From: Pseudomonas brenneri
Lineage (GTDB): Bacteria; Pseudomonadota; Gammaproteobacteria; Pseudomonadales; Pseudomonadaceae
Assembly (NCBI RefSeq): GCF_007858285.1
Contig: NZ_VFIL01000002.1
Span: 496,001 to 560,000, forward strand
Length of the DNA stretch: 64,000 bases
Direction: 5' to 3'
This document shows positions 1 to 8,277 of this stretch, piece after piece. The notes under the pieces were generated by a model. The model had not been told where the DNA came from and made no database searches. It saw only the letters and a list, made by a program, of their open reading frames with translations. Every line of letters starts with the position of its first letter. Within the stretch, counting starts at the first letter, position 1. A program made the translations under genes and the position numbers.

Positions 1-290
1 AGCTTCGTCCTCTGCACGACCGCGTCGTTATCCGTCGCAGCGAAGAAGAAAAGAAAACCGCTGGCGGTATCGTTCTGCCAGGTTCGGCTGCTGAAAAAGC
101 CAACCACGGTGTGATCGTCGCTGCAGGCCCAGGCAAGACTCTGGAAAACGGTGAGGTGCGTGCGCTGGCCGTCAAAGTCGGTGACAAGGTTGTATTCGGT
201 CCTTACTCCGGCAGCAACACTGTGAAAGTTGACGGCGAAGACCTGCTGGTCATGGCTGAGAACGAGATTCTCGCTGTACTGGAAGGCTGA
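1..290 (+). CDS. groES: Co-chaperonin GroES (10 kDa), 5' end cut by window edge
   Basis: Only the ATG and the first base of codon 2 lie outside the window. The frame starting at base 3 reads [12 protein letters not shown], the classic GroES N-terminus, and runs 95 sense codons to TGA at 288-290, giving a protein of about 97 residues, the usual length. GroES forms the heptameric lid on the GroEL barrel and drives ATP-dependent folding in the cytoplasm. The mobile-loop region (GGIVLPGSA, about residues 23-31) is intact. groL begins 49 bases downstream, so this is the standard groESL operon; its promoter is outside the window. Confidence 0.97.
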   Translation, partial: LRPLHDRVVIRRSEEEKKTAGGIVLPGSAAEKANHGVIVAAGPGKTLENGEVRALAVKVGDKVVFGPYSGSNTVKVDGEDLLVMAENEILAVLEG

Positions 291-327
291 TTTCCCGCTC
301 ATTTTCCCGTTACTACAAAGTATTTAA

Positions 328-1983
<1,656 letters not shown>

Positions 1984-2004
1984 GCCAGCCTTACCCCTGT
2001 ACTG

Positions 2005-2042
2005 AAAAAGCCCCGCCAGCGTCATGCTGGCGGGGCTTTTTT
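2005..2042 (+). terminator. Intrinsic terminator of groESL
   Basis: AAAAAGCCCCGCCAGC pairs with GCTGGCGGGGCTTTTTT around a short GTCAT loop, giving an 11-12 bp GC-rich stem followed by a run of six T. It ends the groESL transcript before the REP doublet. Confidence 0.95.
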
Positions 2043-2052
2043 ATGTGCCTTG

Positions 2053-2152
2053 TGTAGGAGCGAGCTTGCTCGCGAAGAACGTCAACGATAATGCGTTCAC
2101 CATGAACAAACGCATCGCCCTCAGGTTCTTCGCGAGCAAGCTCGCTCCTACA
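2053..2152. repeat. REP doublet (REPIN-like), TGTAGGAGCGAG type
   Basis: Two inverted REP arms (TGTAGGAGCGAGCTTGCTCG... and its complement) flank a spacer of about 45 bases that contains CGTCAACGATAA. The same arms and spacer recur at 8129, 29445 and, with the spacer reversed, 45980. The right arm overlaps the last codon and stop (CTA at 2148-2150 on this strand) of the converging phosphotransferase gene. Paired REPs of this kind in fluorescent pseudomonads are mobilised by RAYT transposases encoded elsewhere. Confidence 0.93.
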
Positions 2153-4085
2153 GGGCTGCCGCGTTCTTGTGTAACTTCCAGTTCAGCAAGTGTTGCTTGA
2201 AGTCATAACTGGCCGCCTGGTAGTAAGTGATCGCGCGCTGAATCAACGGATCATCACTGTTGCTCCTGGATTCCTGGCTTTCACCCAGGGCCTGGTCATG
2301 GCGGCGCAGGCCTTGGCGAGGGCTGAGGATTGCCAGGTTGGTACCGTCAAACAAGCCCAGGTGCTGATAGTTGCCGACCACCACGCGAGGTGGCAGAGGG
2401 TTGTCCTGCAGCAGATTGCGCCCGAAAAACGTCGATTCATAGCTCAGGTTCAACAGGCCCAGGAGTGTCGGGGCGAGGTCGATCTGGCTGGCCAGTTGTG
2501 CACTTTCACGGGCCTCAATCAACTTCGGCGCATAGATGAACAACGGAATCTGGTAGTTGCTGATGGGCAGGTCTTCCTTGCCTGCGCTGCCGGCGGTGTG
2601 GTCGGCGACGAATATAAAGATCGTGTTATCGAACCACGGTTTCTGGCGTGCAGCTTCCAGGAACTGGCCGATGGCATGGTCGGTGTACTTCACTGCGCCA
2701 TCGCGACCGTTGCCGGACTTGATATCGATCCGACCGTCAGGATAGGTATAAGGCCGATGGTTGGAAGTTGTCATCAGTTGCAGCAGGAACGGCTGCCGCT
2801 TGGCGTAGTCGGCGTCGGCCAGCTTCAGGGTTTGCCTGTAGAGATCTTCATCGGCCATGCCCCAGGCATTTTTGAAGCTGATGTCTGCTTCCGCGACGCT
2901 GCTCTGGTCCACCACTCGGTAACCATTGCCACTGAAAAATGCATTCATATTGTCGAAATAGCCACGGCCACCGTAGACAAACACGCTGTCATAGCCGATG
3001 GCGCTCAGCTGTTGGCCCAGGCTGGCAAAGCCGCTCTCCCGGCCAATGCGCTTGACGATAGAGCGGCCCGGTGTGGGTGGAATAGCCAGGGTGATAGCCT
3101 CCAGGCCCCGGTCGGTTCGGGTGCCGGTGGCGTAGAAGTTATTGAAGTACAGGCTCTGTTTGCGCAAGGCATCGAGGTTGGGCGTCAGGTTGCGCTCATC
3201 GCCATTGCTGCCCATGTATTTGGCGCTGAAGCTTTCGATGGTCACTAGCACGATATTGGGTTTGCGCAGGGTGCCGGGGTTGTCGATGGCGCGGCGGATA
3301 TCCAGTGGGTCGCTGCCGATAAAGCGCGCATTCGGTTCGCTGAGTTCGGCGCGTAGCTGGCGGGCCACGACGTCGGCCGGCAGGCTTTTGTAGAGCTGGC
3401 TGTAGTCCAGTTCATTGTTGCGGAACGCCGCGAAGAATTGGTATGGGCCGTTGCTGGCCAGTTCGTTGTTATAGGCGTTGCCGCCTTGGGTTCGTGGACT
3501 GTCCTGGCTAATCAATTGCAGGCTCAGGCCGGCAACCACCAGCAATCCCAGGGCATTGAGCAGGCGTCCACGCATGGCCGGCAGAGGCGAGTCGAGTGCT
3601 GCGTTGAACAGTTTGCGCAAGGCCAGGCTCAAGACAATCGCCAGGATTGCCAACAGGCCCAGCAGTTTGCCGATCGGGTAGGACTCCAGCAGGTTGTTCA
3701 ACACTTCATCGGAATACACCAGGTAATCCACGGCAATAAAGTTGAAGCGCACACCGAACTCATCCCAGAACAACCATTCGGCCACGGATGTGAACAGCAT
3801 GGCGAACAGGCTGACGGTCAGTACACCTTGCAGGAACCAGCGATGGCCGCGTCGCCGCCATAAAGCCGGTGGGCATAGCAGCAGGTACAGGCCCAGGGGC
3901 AGTGCGGCATAGGCCAGGAAACCCAGGTCGTAAAGCAGGCCCACGCCGAACACCGGCAGCAGGTTGCCGCTGACCTCATCCAGGTGGGTGATGAGCAGTA
4001 GGCTGCGGGTCAGCAGAAAAATGACCAGCCAGGTGCTGGTCAGCAGTAGCAAAAAGCGCATTGGCGCAGTCTTGGGCAGGCCCAT
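2148..4085 (-). CDS. LTA-synthase-like membrane phosphoglycerol transferase / sulfatase family
   Basis: 645 residues from the ATG at 4085, which has AGGA 8 bases upstream; a longer frame to 4130 lacks a ribosome site. About five or six membrane helices fill residues 10-195, followed by a periplasmic alkaline-phosphatase-superfamily domain (about 275-590). Visible active-site residues of the LtaS/EptA class are E284 (TIESF), a Thr nucleophile in TGTRTDRG (about 322-324), H443 (SNHRPYTYP) and D495-H496 (VADHT). The family transfers phosphoglycerol or phosphoethanolamine from phospholipid to an envelope glycan or lipid; the acceptor here is unknown. It is divergent from colR and has a candidate ColR box 69 bases upstream, which points to an envelope-remodelling role. 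The stop codon lies inside a REP arm. Confidence 0.85.
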   Translation of the reverse strand: MGLPKTAPMRFLLLLTSTWLVIFLLTRSLLLITHLDEVSGNLLPVFGVGLLYDLGFLAYAALPLGLYLLLCPPALWRRRGHRWFLQGVLTVSLFAMLFTSVAEWLFWDEFGVRFNFIAVDYLVYSDEVLNNLLESYPIGKLLGLLAILAIVLSLALRKLFNAALDSPLPAMRGRLLNALGLLVVAGLSLQLISQDSPRTQGGNAYNNELASNGPYQFFAAFRNNELDYSQLYKSLPADVVARQLRAELSEPNARFIGSDPLDIRRAIDNPGTLRKPNIVLVTIESFSAKYMGSNGDERNLTPNLDALRKQSLYFNNFYATGTRTDRGLEAITLAIPPTPGRSIVKRIGRESGFASLGQQLSAIGYDSVFVYGGRGYFDNMNAFFSGNGYRVVDQSSVAEADISFKNAWGMADEDLYRQTLKLADADYAKRQPFLLQLMTTSNHRPYTYPDGRIDIKSGNGRDGAVKYTDHAIGQFLEAARQKPWFDNTIFIFVADHTAGSAGKEDLPISNYQIPLFIYAPKLIEARESAQLASQIDLAPTLLGLLNLSYESTFFGRNLLQDNPLPPRVVVGNYQHLGLFDGTNLAILSPRQGLRRHDQALGESQESRSNSDDPLIQRAITYYQAASYDFKQHLLNWKLHKNAAAL

Positions 4086-4153
4086 GTCTGTATTCCTGAG
4101 AGCGATGGGCGGCGATATTCGCCCCGGCACTGTGGTCAGCTTGTGAACCTATA

Positions 4154-4169
4154 GTGAAAAACTCGTTAA
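4154..4169 (-). promoter_or_regulatory. Candidate ColR box upstream of the LTA-synthase-like gene
   Basis: Read on the minus strand it is TTAACGAGTTTTTCAC. It matches 15 of 16 positions of the ColR motif as I recall it from P. putida (YYNASNNYTTTTTSAC). It sits 69 bases upstream of the chosen start of the phosphotransferase and in the shared region with colR. The motif is from memory and not verified here. Confidence 0.6.
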
Positions 4170-4286
4170 GCAGGTTAATCGGTTGAAAACAGTAATCGGT
4201 TGCCCGTTCAGGTCTAGCGATAAGCCATACTTGGCCGTAAGCTGCGCGAGCCAACACGGCCGTTACCGCGTACGGAGACACTGCCC

Positions 4287-4970
4287 ATGCGAATTTTATT
4301 GGTTGAAGACAACCGCGATATTCTGGCCAACCTGGCGGATTACCTGGGGCTCAAGGGTTATACCGTGGACTGTGCGCAGGACGGTTTGTCGGGCCTGCAC
4401 CTGGCCGCCACCGAGCATTACGACCTGATCGTGCTCGATATCATGCTGCCCGGCATTGATGGCTACACCCTGTGCAAACGCCTGCGTGAAGATGCGCGCC
4501 GCGATACGCCGGTGATCATGCTCACTGCCCGCGATCAATTGGATGACCGCCTGCAAGGCTTCAAGTCGGGTGCCGACGACTACCTGCTCAAGCCATTTGC
4601 CCTGTCGGAACTGGCCGCACGCATCGAAGCCGTGCTGCGCCGCGCCCAGGGTGGTGGTCGGCGAGAGCTGCAAGTTGGCGATCTGTCCTACGACCTCGAT
4701 ACCCTGGAAGTGACCCGTGAAGGGCGCCTGCTCAAGCTCAACCCGGTCGGCCTGAAGTTGCTCGCGGTGTTGATGCAGAAAAGCCCTCACGTCCTGCGCC
4801 GCGAAGTGCTGGAAGAGGCCCTGTGGGGCGATGATTGCCCGGACAGCGACAGCTTGCGCAGCCACGTCCACCAACTGCGCCAGGTGATCGACAAGCCATT
4901 CGCCAAGCCGCTGCTGCAAACCGTGCATGGCGTGGGTTATCGCTTGGCCGAGGGCCGTGATGGAGTTTAA
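4287..4970 (+). CDS. colR: Response regulator ColR (OmpR/PhoB family)
   Basis: 227 residues. The receiver domain has the acidic pocket (VEDN) and phosphoacceptor D51 in LIVLDIMLPG; the C-terminal half is a winged-helix DNA-binding domain ending in VHGVGYRL. The sequence and the pairing with ColS, a methyltransferase and a WapQ-like kinase match the ColRS locus of pseudomonads. In P. fluorescens and P. putida that locus supports root colonisation, outer-membrane integrity and tolerance of excess metals. groESL lies close by, as at the P. aeruginosa locus I remember. The stop overlaps the start of colS by 11 bases, so the two are translationally coupled. Confidence 0.93.
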   Translation: MRILLVEDNRDILANLADYLGLKGYTVDCAQDGLSGLHLAATEHYDLIVLDIMLPGIDGYTLCKRLREDARRDTPVIMLTARDQLDDRLQGFKSGADDYLLKPFALSELAARIEAVLRRAQGGGRRELQVGDLSYDLDTLEVTREGRLLKLNPVGLKLLAVLMQKSPHVLRREVLEEALWGDDCPDSDSLRSHVHQLRQVIDKPFAKPLLQTVHGVGYRLAEGRDGV

Positions 4971-6240
4971 GCAAAGCCTTGCCCAGCGGATCATCATCGC
5001 CTTTGCGCTGATGAGCGCGCTGGTGGCGGGGGCCTTCGCCATGGGCATCGTCGCCACGGTACACCTGGTGGAAGAAAAATTGATTTCGGCGGGCCTGGGC
5101 GGCGACCTGCAACGCCTGCTGTTGATGGACAGTGTCGAAGACTGGCGTCACCGCCCCGAGCCGGACCAATTGTTCTACTTCAGCGGCGGACCTGGCGATT
5201 TTGAATTGCCCAAGGACTTGCGGCATCTGGACGCGGGCTTTCATGAGGTGTTTCGCGAAGAGCTTTCCTACCATGCCATGGTCGAGATCGTCGACGGTCG
5301 CCGCTATGTCCTGCTGCAAGACCAGAGCGATTTCGAAGAGCGCGAGCGCGTGCTGTTTGCGGTGGTGCTGGTGGGGTTTGTTCTCAGTCTGGCGCTGGCG
5401 GTATTCCTGGGCTGGGTCCTGGCCCGCAAGGTGATGGCCCCCGTGGTGCGCCTGGCGCGCCAGGTACGGCATCGTGACCAGTTGTTGGGCTTGGCCCCGC
5501 CGTTGGCCCCGGACTACGCGGCTGACGAAGTCGGCGAACTGGCGGTGGCCTTCGACGCGACCCTGGGCCGTCTGCGCCAGGCCCTGACCCGTGAGCGTTT
5601 GTTCACCAGCGACGTCAGCCATGAGTTGCGTACGCCCTTGATGGTGTTGGCCAGCTCCTGCGAACTGCTGTTGGAAAACCCGGCTATTGATTCACGGGGG
5701 CGCAAACAGGTCGAGCGGATCGCCCGGGCCTGCGAGGAGATGCGCGAGCTGGTGCAGACCTTCCTGATGCTGGCCCGTGCCCAGCATGACGACACCACGA
5801 TGTCGCCCCAGATCAGCCTGTCCGAGGTTGCGGAGGGCTTGCTGGGGATCTGGCGCGACCCGATCGAGCGCAAGGGCATCGAGTTGTTCTACCAGCCGGG
5901 TAACCCACTCGATACCCGCTACAACGCCACCTTCTTGCATGCAGTCATGGGCAACCTGCTGCGCAATGCCCTGCATTACACCGAACATGGGTTTATCCGC
6001 CTGACCCTGGAGCCGACGGGCTTTGTGGTGGAGGACAGCGGTGTGGGGATCCCCGAAGACAAGCGTGAGGCGATGTTCGAGCCGTTTGTGCGCGGTAACG
6101 AAAAGCGCGGTGACGGCCTGGGCCTGGGGTTGTCCCTGGTCCAGCGCATCTGCGAGAGCCAAGGCTGGGTGGTCAGTCTCAGCACCATGGAACCCAGTGG
6201 CTGTCGCTTCCATGTTGAATTGAGCCTCGGCAAACCCTGA
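4960..6240 (+). CDS. colS: Sensor histidine kinase ColS
   Basis: 426 residues from the ATG at 4960, which overlaps the end of colR. Two membrane helices (about 10-33 and 131-155) bracket a periplasmic sensor of about 95 residues. With this start the metal-sensing residues I recall for P. putida ColS fall at the same numbers: H35, E38, H105, and E126 and E129 of the ExxE motif. That agreement supports both the start and a role in sensing Fe(III), Zn or similar metals. A HAMP-like linker, the phosphoacceptor H221 (SHELRTP) and an ATPase domain (G boxes near DSGVGIP and GLGLGLSL) follow. It phosphorylates ColR. Confidence 0.93.
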   Translation: MEFKQSLAQRIIIAFALMSALVAGAFAMGIVATVHLVEEKLISAGLGGDLQRLLLMDSVEDWRHRPEPDQLFYFSGGPGDFELPKDLRHLDAGFHEVFREELSYHAMVEIVDGRRYVLLQDQSDFEERERVLFAVVLVGFVLSLALAVFLGWVLARKVMAPVVRLARQVRHRDQLLGLAPPLAPDYAADEVGELAVAFDATLGRLRQALTRERLFTSDVSHELRTPLMVLASSCELLLENPAIDSRGRKQVERIARACEEMRELVQTFLMLARAQHDDTTMSPQISLSEVAEGLLGIWRDPIERKGIELFYQPGNPLDTRYNATFLHAVMGNLLRNALHYTEHGFIRLTLEPTGFVVEDSGVGIPEDKREAMFEPFVRGNEKRGDGLGLGLSLVQRICESQGWVVSLSTMEPSGCRFHVELSLGKP

Positions 6241-6346
6241 TGCCTTTCCTGCCCCTGTTCTTGGGGCAGACTCTCTCCTGTTCGGCGAAGATGGCTTCAT
6301 GCCATGCTTTTTCCCTGTAAAACTTTGTAATTCTTTACGGTTGGAC

Positions 6347-6362
6347 GGGACGTTTTTTTCAC
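6347..6362 (+). promoter_or_regulatory. Candidate ColR box upstream of the colS-distal operon
   Basis: GGGACGTTTTTTTCAC keeps the A-C and T-TTTTT-CAC core of the recalled ColR motif, missing only the two leading pyrimidines (14/16). It lies 68 bases before the methyltransferase start, in the 189-base gap after colS, so this downstream group probably has its own ColR-dependent promoter. Confidence 0.55.
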
Positions 6363-6429
6363 AAAGGGTTGACCTTCGGATGACGTGCGACTGCTTAAGG
6401 TTGTAGGCATCAGTCCAGGAGACCCGTTG

Positions 6430-7110
6430 ATGGCTACCCCGATCAAGCTTGAATTTTCCGAAAAGTACGACAACCAGCACGCTCAGGAATACTTGCTTAA
6501 ACATCAGGACACCCTGGCACGCCGGCTATCTCACAAACGTGACGAGCAACTGGCCCGTGGTGCGCTGGCGATGGCCGGCGAGCCGGGCCTGGTATTGGAT
6601 TTGCCGTGCGGTGCCGGGCGTTTCTGGCCGCTGCTGGCTGAAAAACCCAACCGGATCATTATCGGTGCGGACAATTCCGAGTCCATGTTGAACATCGCCA
6701 TGGGCGCGCAACCGGCTGAAGTGGTCAAGCAGGTACGGCCCTTGCAGACATCAGCCTTTGATATCGATTTGCCAGATAACGCAGTGGACAGCATTTTTTG
6801 CATGCGCCTGTTGCACCACATCGGCGAGCCTGCGCACCGAATGGCGATATTGAAGGAGTTTCAACGAGTTACCCGCGATAGCGTGATCATTTCGTTGTGG
6901 GTGGATGGCAATTTCAAGGCCTGGAAGCGCAAGCGCCTGGAAGTGCAGCGCCGCAACAAAAGTGAGCAGGAGAGTTACCGAAATCGATTTGTGTTACCGG
7001 CTGCTACTGTTGAAGCTGAGTTTGAGCAAGCAGGTTTCCGCGTCCAGGAATATCTGGACTTCATACCGCTGTACGCCATGTGGCGAGTGTATGTATTGCG
7101 CAAGAGGTAG
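6430..7110 (+). CDS. SAM-dependent methyltransferase of the ColRS locus (WarA/Orf222-like)
   Basis: 226 residues from ATG 6430, with AGGAGA 7 bases upstream. A class I methyltransferase fold is indicated by motif I (VLDLPCGAG, about residues 55-63), the acidic motif II region (IIGADNSESM) and a later LLHHIGEP stretch typical of methyltransferase type 11. In P. fluorescens WCS365 the gene after colS is described as a methyltransferase (orf222) followed by wapQ, and it is needed for outer-membrane function; the substrate is thought to be an LPS component but is not proven. The stop is 4 bases before the next start. A candidate ColR box lies upstream. Confidence 0.85.
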   Translation: MATPIKLEFSEKYDNQHAQEYLLKHQDTLARRLSHKRDEQLARGALAMAGEPGLVLDLPCGAGRFWPLLAEKPNRIIIGADNSESMLNIAMGAQPAEVVKQVRPLQTSAFDIDLPDNAVDSIFCMRLLHHIGEPAHRMAILKEFQRVTRDSVIISLWVDGNFKAWKRKRLEVQRRNKSEQESYRNRFVLPAATVEAEFEQAGFRVQEYLDFIPLYAMWRVYVLRKR

Positions 7111-7114
7111 CAGG

Positions 7115-7831
7115 ATGGCCGTTGAGTACGTAGCAGGCAGTCACGTAGCACCTGAAGAACGGTTTGATTATTTTTGGCGGCAGCAGGGCGAGTGGGTCGA
7201 GGAACCCAATCGACGTCGGGGTGGCGAAAGCGGTGTACAGCGGGTGATCGGTACCAATGGGCGTTTGCTCTACAGCAAACGCCAGACGGGCCATACCTAC
7301 CGCAGTTGGTTGCATCCCTTTGGGCGGCCGACGGTGCTACGTGAGCGTGATGCGCTCAGGGGCCTGCGCTTGCTGAATGTAGGCGTCCCGGAACTGGTGT
7401 TCTGTGGGGCCCGCCGTGATCCCGAATATCAATGGACTGCCTTGCTGGTGACGGCGTCCCTGGATGGCTTCGACGAAATCGACAACTGGTACGCCGCAGG
7501 TGGCCGCGAACAATACGGTGAACGGGTACACGAGCGCCTACTCCAGGAGCTGGCGCAAACCCTGGCACGTATGCATAAGGGCCGCTGGCAGCATGGCTGC
7601 CTGTACAGCAAGCATATCTTTGTGCGGGTCTGCGGGGAGGGCGAGGAGGCCACGGTCGAAGTGGCGCTGCTGGATCTAGAGAAATGCCGCCAACGCCTGA
7701 CCGCCCGGCGCGCCGCTGCCCATGATATGCAGCAATTACGTCGCCATTCGTCGTGGAATGCCGCCGACTGGCAAAAACTCAGCTACTTTTACGAAACGGC
7801 GTTTGGCAGCGCTATCAAGGGTTTAACCTAA
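7115..7831 (+). CDS. wapQ: LPS heptose kinase family protein (WapQ/InaA-like)
   Basis: 238 residues from ATG 7115 with AGAGG upstream. The fold is a Kdo/heptose kinase-like protein kinase: the catalytic-loop-like HGCLYSKHIFV (about residues 158-168) is followed by a metal-binding segment LLDLEKCR. Members phosphorylate inner-core heptose or Kdo of LPS at the cytoplasmic face. The position after the methyltransferase in the ColRS locus matches wapQ of P. fluorescens and the inaA-like gene next to colS in P. aeruginosa. A longer in-frame extension into the preceding gene lacks a ribosome site. Its TAA overlaps the next ATG by one base. Confidence 0.82.
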   Translation: MAVEYVAGSHVAPEERFDYFWRQQGEWVEEPNRRRGGESGVQRVIGTNGRLLYSKRQTGHTYRSWLHPFGRPTVLRERDALRGLRLLNVGVPELVFCGARRDPEYQWTALLVTASLDGFDEIDNWYAAGGREQYGERVHERLLQELAQTLARMHKGRWQHGCLYSKHIFVRVCGEGEEATVEVALLDLEKCRQRLTARRAAAHDMQQLRRHSSWNAADWQKLSYFYETAFGSAIKGLT

Positions 7832-8058
7832 TGAAGCTAGAAATAGCACGAGGTTTGTTTCTGTTGGGGGCCTTGGGCATCGCTTCCCTGGCCCTGGCTA
7901 CCTGGGAGCAGCCTCGTACAGAAGTCCTCAGCGCGGAGCACAGTGGCGGGCAATGCCCGTTGCCGCGGATCGCCAAGGCCGCGGGGGTGACTCAGCCTGA
8001 TCATCAGCTGTTGCTGTTTATGTTTGGGTTGTCCCAAGGGATGAGGCCTGCGAGTTGA
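7831..8058 (+). CDS. Small signal-peptide or membrane-anchored protein at the end of the col operon
   Basis: 75 residues, starting at the ATG that shares one base with the wapQ stop (TAATG), so it is probably translated by re-initiation. Residues 7-25 are hydrophobic (FLLGALGIASLALA) after a short basic start, fitting a signal peptide or a single anchor. The remainder is polar with one Cys (GGQCPLP) and a hydrophobic patch LLLFMFGLSQGM. I do not recognise a family; a small hypothetical gene occupies the same place in the P. aeruginosa locus as I remember it. The coupling argues that it is expressed and belongs to the ColR envelope group. Confidence 0.7.
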   Translation: MKLEIARGLFLLGALGIASLALATWEQPRTEVLSAEHSGGQCPLPRIAKAAGVTQPDHQLLLFMFGLSQGMRPAS

Positions 8059-8128
8059 AGAGATTGATGTCCTTATAAAAGGCCTCGCAGTGCGGGTAAT
8101 GCCAGTCAGTTAAGCGGATTCTGCTTTC

Positions 8129-8242
8129 TGTAGGAGCGAGGGGGACGCCTAGTTCTTGCTCGCGAAGGACGTCAACGATAACGCGTGTTTGCTAGGTAAA
8201 CGCGGTGCTCTCGAGTTCTTCGCGAGCAAGCTCGCTCCTACA
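8129..8242. repeat. REP doublet, TGTAGGAGCGAG type, with a 14-base insertion in the left arm
   Basis: The right arm is intact. In the left arm TGTAGGAGCGAG is separated from CTTGCTCGCGAAG by GGGGACGCCTAGTT, placed at the loop of the arm's own small palindrome. The spacer carries CGTCAACGATAACG like the other members. It fills most of the 219-base gap between the col operon and the converging pump gene; I see no separate terminator there. Confidence 0.88.
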
Positions 8243-8277
8243 AAAAGGCTTAACTGACTGGCGATACGCGCACTCAA

